DNA of 38,172 bases, from assembly GCA_027484655.1 (NCBI GenBank), contig JAIXSM010000012.1:1-38172 (forward strand), read 5' to 3'. The notes below the pieces were generated by a model that saw nothing but the letters and a program-made list of their open reading frames with translations, was not told where the DNA came from and ran no database searches. This stretch comes from Hyphomicrobiales bacterium. Its GTDB lineage: Bacteria > Pseudomonadota > Alphaproteobacteria > Rhizobiales > Beijerinckiaceae. This document shows, one piece after another, positions 33,278-38,172 of the stretch; position 1 is the stretch's first letter, and every line of letters begins with the position of its first letter. A program made the translations under genes and the position numbers.

Positions 33278-34015
33278 TCAGCCCAGCTTCGGAGCGCCAA
33301 CGGCGCGGTCGAACCAGGCGGCCTCGCGAAGGGCTGCGACAAGCGACTGGCGCTCCGCGGCCGCGCCGGCCGTCGGCAGGGTGGTCAGCAGGTCGCCATT
33401 GGCGTCGAGGATGCGCTTCTCGCCGGCCTTTTTCTTCGGCAGGCGCTCCAGATAATCTTCGCCGACCGCGCGAAAACCCTTCTCGCCCCACAGGTCGAAC
33501 GCTGTCATCAAATGGCGCGCGAAACTCTCGGCGATGGAGTCCACGTCCACCAGCTCAAACCCTTCCGCGACCAGCGACGTGGCGCCCGCGTGCAACCCGG
33601 TCTCCACATGGCTGAGATCGACCGAGCGCAGCATGCATCCGAACACCAGCCAGTCCGGAGTCTGATCCTCGCCGCAATCCTGCGGCCAGGCGAGGCGACC
33701 GCCCCCGACGAGCCCGCCATCGAACATGATCGCGTCCGGCCAGCGGAACTGCACATCGCGCTCGGGCGGGCAATGGGCGGCGATGGATTCCGCCACTGCG
33801 TGCATCCCCGCAAAGAACGCGCGCCGGGCGCTGGACAATGGCTCGCAGGGCTCCAGCACCACAGCGAACTCGCACAGGTCATAGCGGCGCACATGCACGA
33901 AGGCGCCGGCGCCTTTTTCGCCTGCAATGGCGCAAGCGTGGTCGAAAGCGTCGCCGCTCTCCCGGAGGGAGATCACCGAATAACCGGGAGGAAGGTCCAA
34001 GCCGTTTCTGTTCAT
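33278..34015 (-). CDS. Biotin/lipoate protein ligase-fold protein, degenerate active site
   Basis: This 245-residue protein resembles the BPL/LPL A/B superfamily: PPGYSVISLRESGDAFDHA at the N-terminus, then a segment FRWPDAIMFDGGLVGGGRLAWP (residues 90-111) aligning with the KWPND...KVAGI strand pair of biotin ligases. The ligase lysine of KWPND is Arg, and the lysine of the second strand is absent (GGLVGGG). The usual GRGRxG-type loop is also not apparent. It is therefore more likely a ligand-binding or scaffolding relative than a true ligase. It is the first gene of the long minus-strand accessory block and has a candidate promoter directly upstream. Confidence 0.8.
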   Translation of the reverse strand: MNRNGLDLPPGYSVISLRESGDAFDHACAIAGEKGAGAFVHVRRYDLCEFAVVLEPCEPLSSARRAFFAGMHAVAESIAAHCPPERDVQFRWPDAIMFDGGLVGGGRLAWPQDCGEDQTPDWLVFGCMLRSVDLSHVETGLHAGATSLVAEGFELVDVDSIAESFARHLMTAFDLWGEKGFRAVGEDYLERLPKKKAGEKRILDANGDLLTTLPTAGAAAERQSLVAALREAAWFDRAVGAPKLG

Positions 34016-34067
34016 GGTGGGCCCTGATACACGCCCTTGCGGGGGTTTGCATTCGCGTTGGGGTTAC

Positions 34068-34095
34068 TATTTAGGTGTTCCATCAGTCAGGCCAA
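34068..34095 (-). promoter_or_regulatory. Candidate promoter of the minus-strand accessory operon
   Basis: On the minus strand TTGGCC (complement of 34090-34095) and TAAATA (complement of 34068-34073) are spaced by 16 bases. They lie about 50 bases before the ligase-fold gene, in the 162-base divergent region with the Fe-S protein gene. No clear promoter was found for the plus direction. Confidence 0.4.
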
Positions 34096-34177
34096 GCCTT
34101 CCGCATGCGCCTGATTGCGGGCGCAGAGAGCATCAAGCTCCGCGTTACGGGGCGCGAGAGGGCGCCGGAGGGGTTCA

Positions 34178-36223
34178 ATGGCCGGCGACGGGCGCACGAT
34201 TTTCGTTTGTGATTGCGAAGGCACGATGGACGTCGACTTCGATGCCATTGGCAAGGCTTGCGGCAAGGCTGGCGGCGGGAAGGTCGTCGCCGGGCGCCAG
34301 TTCTGCGGCGTCGAGCTTGAGCGCTTGCGCCAGACGCTGGGCGCGCCGGGCGACGTGACAATCGCCTGCACCGCGCAGGCGCCCCTGTTCCGCGAGGCGG
34401 CTGAGGACATGGGGGACGCCGCATCCCTCTCGTTCGTCAACATCCGCGAGACCGCCGGCTGGTCCGTCGATGGCCCCAACGCGGCGCCCAAAATGGCCGC
34501 GCTGATCGCCGCCGTGGCCGAGCCCATGCCGCCCATCGCGCTGGTCTCGATCAAGAGCGAGGGCGTGGCCCTAATCTATGGGCGCGACGAGCAGGCGATA
34601 GAGGCGGCGCGCCGCCTGTCAGACCGCCTCGACGTCACCGTGCTCCTTGCCGCCCCGCGCGACGTCGCCCCGCCCCGCGACTTCGAGTTCCCTATCTTCA
34701 AGGGCATGGTGCGCACGGCGACAGGCAGCCTCGGACGGTTCGAACTGACCATCGACGATTTCGCCCTGCCCTCGCCGTCCTCCCGCGCCAGCCTTACGTG
34801 GGGCGCGAGCAAGAACGGCGCGGCGTCGAGGTGCGACGTGGTGCTCGACCTCACCGGCGGCGCGCCCCTGTTCCCCGCCCACGACCTGCGCGCCGGCTAC
34901 CTACGGCCTGATCCCCGCGATCCAGCGGCTGTGGAGCGGGCGATTGCGGAGGCCGGCAATCTCGTCGGCACGTTCGACAAGCCGCGCTACATCGATTTCA
35001 AGGCGGACCTCTGCGCGCATTCGCGCTCAAAGGTGACGGGCTGCACGCGCTGCCTTGATCTGTGCCCAACGGGCGCCATAGCGCCCGCCGGCGATCACGT
35101 TGCGATTGATCCAGAAATCTGCGCGGGCTGCGGCTCCTGCGCCGCCGCCTGCCCCACCGGCGCCGCCAGCTACGCGCTGCCCCCGGCGGACGCGGTGATC
35201 CGCAAGGTGCGCACCCTTCTGCACACGTACCGAACCGCCGGCGGCAAGGATGCCGTGATCCTCTTCCATGACGGCGACCACGGCGAGCCGCTCATCGACG
35301 CGCTGGCGCGGTTTGGCGACGGCCTGCCAGCAAACGTCATTCCGGTGCGCGTGAACGAGGTCACGCAGCTCGGCCCGGAGACACTCGCCTCAGTGTTCGC
35401 GTACGGCGGCGCCGGAGCGCGGCTGCTCGCGCGGGCCAAGCCGAAGCACGACATTTCTGGCGCGCGGCGCGTGGTCGAGACCTGCGAGACAATCGTCGCG
35501 GGCCTGGGCTTCGGCGCCGGCGTCGTTTCGCTGATCGAGACGGACGATCCCGACGACCTGCGAGCGCAGCTCGTCGCAGCGCCCGTGGGCGTCGCCTCAT
35601 CGAATCCGGCGGGCATGACGGCGCGAGGCGCCAAGCGCGGCGTGCTGGAGACCGTGTTCCGTGAGCTGCACCATGCGGCCCCCGCGCCAGTTCCCGTCAT
35701 CGCCCTTGAGAAGGGCGCGCCGTTCGGCGGCCTCGACATCAAGGCGGACGGCTGCACCCTGTGCCATGCCTGCGTGGCGGCATGCCCCACCGGCGCGCTG
35801 GCGGACAATCCCGACAAGCCGATGCTGCGCTTCTCGGAGAGCCAGTGCGTGCAGTGCGGGCTGTGCCAGTCCACCTGTCCGGAGAAAGTCATCACGCTGG
35901 AACCACGCATCGATTTCGAGGCGTGGGCGTCCGGCCACAAGGTGATGAAGGAGGAAGAGCCCTTCCCCTGCATCGCCTGCGGCAAGCCCTTCGGCACACG
36001 CAGCGCCATCGAGAAAGTCGCAGCGAAACTCGAGAACCGCCACTGGATGTTCACCGGCGCCAACGCCAAGCGCATCGACGTGATCCGCATGTGCGAGGAT
36101 TGCCGGGTCGAGGCGGTCGTGAACGAGGGCTTCGATCCCCACGGCGCTCCGGCGCGCCCGCCAGTGATGACGACCGAGGATTACCTGAAGGCGCGCGAGG
36201 CTGGTAAGGACCGCCTGAACTGA
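34178..36223 (+). CDS. Multi-[4Fe-4S] protein of the formate dehydrogenase locus
   Basis: This 681-residue cytoplasmic Fe-S protein has two separated ferredoxin-like pairs. Pair one uses Cys279/289/292/296 and Cys315/318/321/325. Pair two uses Cys526/529/532/536 and Cys557/560/563/567. The N-terminus (FVCDCEGTMD with Cys11/13, QFCGVE with Cys43, IACTAQAPLF with Cys64) resembles the extra Fe-S domain of HdrA-like proteins. Two CxxC pairs near the end (Cys598/601 in FPCIACGKPF, Cys639/642) could bind zinc or a further cluster. The ATG at 34178 has GGAGGGG upstream. It may shuttle electrons for FDH maturation or accept them from a cytoplasmic donor; this is inference. Confidence 0.85.
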   Translation: MAGDGRTIFVCDCEGTMDVDFDAIGKACGKAGGGKVVAGRQFCGVELERLRQTLGAPGDVTIACTAQAPLFREAAEDMGDAASLSFVNIRETAGWSVDGPNAAPKMAALIAAVAEPMPPIALVSIKSEGVALIYGRDEQAIEAARRLSDRLDVTVLLAAPRDVAPPRDFEFPIFKGMVRTATGSLGRFELTIDDFALPSPSSRASLTWGASKNGAASRCDVVLDLTGGAPLFPAHDLRAGYLRPDPRDPAAVERAIAEAGNLVGTFDKPRYIDFKADLCAHSRSKVTGCTRCLDLCPTGAIAPAGDHVAIDPEICAGCGSCAAACPTGAASYALPPADAVIRKVRTLLHTYRTAGGKDAVILFHDGDHGEPLIDALARFGDGLPANVIPVRVNEVTQLGPETLASVFAYGGAGARLLARAKPKHDISGARRVVETCETIVAGLGFGAGVVSLIETDDPDDLRAQLVAAPVGVASSNPAGMTARGAKRGVLETVFRELHHAAPAPVPVIALEKGAPFGGLDIKADGCTLCHACVAACPTGALADNPDKPMLRFSESQCVQCGLCQSTCPEKVITLEPRIDFEAWASGHKVMKEEEPFPCIACGKPFGTRSAIEKVAAKLENRHWMFTGANAKRIDVIRMCEDCRVEAVVNEGFDPHGAPARPPVMTTEDYLKAREAGKDRLN

Positions 36224-36249
36224 TCGCCTGATTTTTCTGGAGAATAACC

Positions 36250-37383
36250 GTGTCCGCAACCCGCGACGAGATCTTGCGCGCCCTTGAAGCCGTGACGCTG
36301 CCCGACGGGAAAACCCTGCCGGCGTCGGGGCGCCTCACCGACATTGTCGTGAAGGACGGCAAGGCGATTTTCGCAATCGTGATCGATCCCTCCGAGGTGA
36401 ACGCGCTGGAGGGCGCGCGCGCTTCCGCTGAGGCCATTGTGAAGCGATTGCCGGGCGTCACGGGCGCGCTGGTGGGCCTCACGGCAGATCGCCCGCAAGG
36501 CGCGCCGAAACCCGCAGCCCCCGCCCCTACCCCCCTGCGCAGCGGCCCGAAGATCGAGGCGCCAGCCACCTCGAAGCTCGCCGGTGTGCCAGGCGTAAAG
36601 CACATCATCGCGGTCGCGTCCGGCAAGGGCGGCGTCGGCAAGTCCACGACCTCGTGCAATCTGGCGCTCGGGCTTGCGGCGCTCGGTCTCAAGGTCGGCA
36701 TTCTCGACGCCGACATTTACGGCCCCTCCCAGCCCAAGCTCTTCGGCCTGCGCGGCAAGCCGACGGTGACCGCCGACCGCAAGTTGCAGCCGCTGGAGCG
36801 CTACGGCGTGAAGGTCATGTCCATCGGCTTCCTCGTCGATGAAGAAACCGCCATGATCTGGCGCGGCCCCATGGTCATGAGCGCGCTGACCCAGATGCTG
36901 CGCGAGGTCGCCTGGGGCGATCTCGACGTGATGGTGGTGGACATGCCGCCGGGCACCGGCGACGCCCAGCTCACCATGGCGCAGCAAACGCCGCTGGCTG
37001 GCGCCGTCGTTGTGTCGACGCCCCAGGATCTGGCGCTGCTCGACGCCCGGCGCGGCGTCGCCATGTTCCGCAAGGTGAACGTGCCGGTGCTCGGCATCAT
37101 CGAAAACATGGCCAACTTCTGTTGCCCCAACTGCGGGCACGTGTCGCCAATCTTCGGTCATGGCGGCGCGCGGGCGGAGGCCGAGAAGACCGGCGTTCCG
37201 TTCCTGGGCGAAATCCCGCTGCACATGGACATCCGCGCCACGTCCGATGAGGGCCGCCCCGTCGTCGCCACGGCGCCGGAGGGCCCGCATTCCAGGGCTT
37301 ATCTGGCCATCGCGCGCAAGGTTTGGGAAACCCTCGAGAGCGGTTCGGCGGCGAAGCCCGCGCCGAAGATCGTCATCGAATGA
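36250..37383 (+). CDS. mrp: Mrp/ApbC/NBP35-type iron-sulfur carrier ATPase
   Basis: This 377-residue cytoplasmic P-loop protein binds and transfers [4Fe-4S] clusters. It has an N-terminal MIP18-like (DUF59) domain (about residues 5-80), a Pro-rich linker, then the ATPase: deviant Walker [12 protein letters not shown] (123-133), [24 protein letters not shown]. The cluster-binding CPNC motif is Cys292/Cys295. The start is GTG with GGAGAA upstream, 26 bases after the multi-Fe-S gene. Its placement here suggests a role in supplying clusters to formate dehydrogenase, though it may be the general housekeeping copy. Confidence 0.92.
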   Translation: MSATRDEILRALEAVTLPDGKTLPASGRLTDIVVKDGKAIFAIVIDPSEVNALEGARASAEAIVKRLPGVTGALVGLTADRPQGAPKPAAPAPTPLRSGPKIEAPATSKLAGVPGVKHIIAVASGKGGVGKSTTSCNLALGLAALGLKVGILDADIYGPSQPKLFGLRGKPTVTADRKLQPLERYGVKVMSIGFLVDEETAMIWRGPMVMSALTQMLREVAWGDLDVMVVDMPPGTGDAQLTMAQQTPLAGAVVVSTPQDLALLDARRGVAMFRKVNVPVLGIIENMANFCCPNCGHVSPIFGHGGARAEAEKTGVPFLGEIPLHMDIRATSDEGRPVVATAPEGPHSRAYLAIARKVWETLESGSAAKPAPKIVIE

Positions 37384-37988
37384 AGCCCGCGGGCGTGATC
37401 CTCGCCGGCGGTCTCGCCCGGCGCATGGGGGGCGGCGACAAGCCGCTCAAGACGGTCGCCGGGCGCGCCATTATCGACCGGGTGATCGACTGCGCGGCGC
37501 CCCAGACCTGCGCGCTCGCGCTTAACGCCAACGGCGATCCGGCCCGGTTCGCGCCGTGGGGATTGCCGGTGGTCGGGGATACGGTGGAGGGCTTCGCCGG
37601 CCCGCTGGCGGGCGTGCTCGCCGGTATGGACTGGGCGGCGCGCGCGTGTCCCGACGCCGGGTTTATTCTCAGCGTCGCTGCTGATTGTCCGTTTCTTCCC
37701 AAAGATTTGGAGAGCCGTCTTGAAGCGGCTCGTGAAAAGGCGGACGCCGATATCGTCGTCGCCGCCTCGGGCGGACAGGCGCACCCGGTGATAGCGCTCT
37801 GGCGCGTGTCCCTGCGCGAGGATCTTCGCCGCGCGCTCACGGTGGAGAACATGCGCAAGATCGACCGCTGGACCGCGCGCTACAAGGTTGTGACGGTTGA
37901 ATGGCCGGCCGATCCCGTGGACCCGTTCTTCAACGCCAACACGCCGGAAGACGTGGAGCTTGCCGAGCGGCTCGCGGCGGGCGGATAG
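37380..37988 (+). CDS. mobA: Molybdenum cofactor guanylyltransferase MobA
   Basis: MobA attaches GMP to Mo-molybdopterin to give the bis-MGD cofactor needed by FdhA. The 202-residue protein has the nucleotidyltransferase signature [20 protein letters not shown] (residues 4-23), [25 protein letters not shown] with the metal-binding Asp, and FFNANTPED near the end. The ATG overlaps the mrp stop (ATGA, 37380-37383). It is the last gene of the plus-strand operon. Confidence 0.94.
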   Translation: MKPAGVILAGGLARRMGGGDKPLKTVAGRAIIDRVIDCAAPQTCALALNANGDPARFAPWGLPVVGDTVEGFAGPLAGVLAGMDWAARACPDAGFILSVAADCPFLPKDLESRLEAAREKADADIVVAASGGQAHPVIALWRVSLREDLRRALTVENMRKIDRWTARYKVVTVEWPADPVDPFFNANTPEDVELAERLAAGG

Positions 37989-38035
37989 CGGGCGGGAATA
38001 GCGGGCGGTCCAGCTGGCGCCAACGTCGCCGTCCT

Positions 38036-38095
38036 CCCGGCGAAGGCCGGGATCCACGGTAGGCCGCAGGGCCGAAGCGTTGGCTTGTCGTGGAT
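38036..38095. repeat. Palindromic intergenic repeat at the window end
   Basis: A perfect hairpin CCCGGC-GAAG-GCCGGG (38036-38051) is followed by a second inverted repeat ATCCACG (38052-38058) / CGTGGAT (38089-38095). The motif mix (CCGGGATCCACG ... CGTGGATGC ... GGCATGACG) resembles dispersed palindromic repeats common between genes in GC-rich alphaproteobacteria. It may end the mobA transcript. No further gene is visible up to 38172. Confidence 0.5.
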
Positions 38096-38172
38096 GCAAG
38101 GGGCGCTTGTTGCGGTCGTCGGCATGACGCTGCGGAGTCAAGGCGTGCGCCAGAAATGCCCGCAGGAAACGA

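Overview
This is GC-rich chromosomal DNA from an alphaproteobacterium, most likely of the order Hyphomicrobiales (Rhizobiales). Pointers are a PopZ-type polar organiser (DUF2497) beside tolC and a second PCMT-like gene, a CHASE/HWE-type histidine kinase, a DUF1127 mini-protein, and secD-secF-yajC next to homologues of two mitochondrial complex I assembly factors. Almost every base is coding and most genes sit in tight operons with 4-bp stop/start overlaps. No rRNA, tRNA, CRISPR array, transposase or phage gene was recognised.

Left part (1-12.3 kb): a DUF1127 gene with a good terminator, then trmFO (+). A minus-strand block follows: yajC, secD, secF, an NDUFAF3-like DUF498 gene and an NDUFAF6-like squalene/phytoene-synthase-fold gene. 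The NDUFAF3-like gene is intact in frame except for one amber codon. A DUF815 ATPase (+) and a CHASE-domain sensor kinase (-) converge. Then come a NlpD-like LysM/LytM lipoprotein, pcm and surE (all -).

Middle (12.3-24.5 kb): a very large AsmA/YhdP-like envelope protein (-), diverging from a bcp/prxQ peroxiredoxin (+). Next are an apparently active M23 peptidase, an EamA transporter and a DUF1232 membrane protein (all +). Facing them on the minus strand are PCMT-like, tolC and popZ. moeA and mobB (molybdenum cofactor) follow on the minus strand.

Right part (24.5-38.0 kb): a complete respiratory formate dehydrogenase locus. The catalytic genes (FdhA with a Tat signal and Cys in place of Sec, the four-cluster FdhB, the cytochrome b FdhC) end in a clear rho-independent terminator. 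Upstream in the same direction are a small Tat-signal protein, a TorD-type chaperone fused to an N-terminal helix-turn-helix, and an overlapping block DUF3306, DUF3305, DUF6352-like, DUF6505-like and a degenerate biotin/lipoate-ligase-fold protein. Divergently transcribed are a 681-residue multi-[4Fe-4S] protein, an Mrp/ApbC Fe-S carrier ATPase and mobA. Together these look like a self-contained kit for making an exported Mo-bisPGD/Fe-S formate dehydrogenase: cofactor synthesis (MoeA, MobA, MobB), cluster delivery (Mrp), chaperoning (TorD) and several uncharacterised accessory proteins. The accessory block is the best candidate here for an undescribed system. The window ends in a palindromic intergenic repeat.
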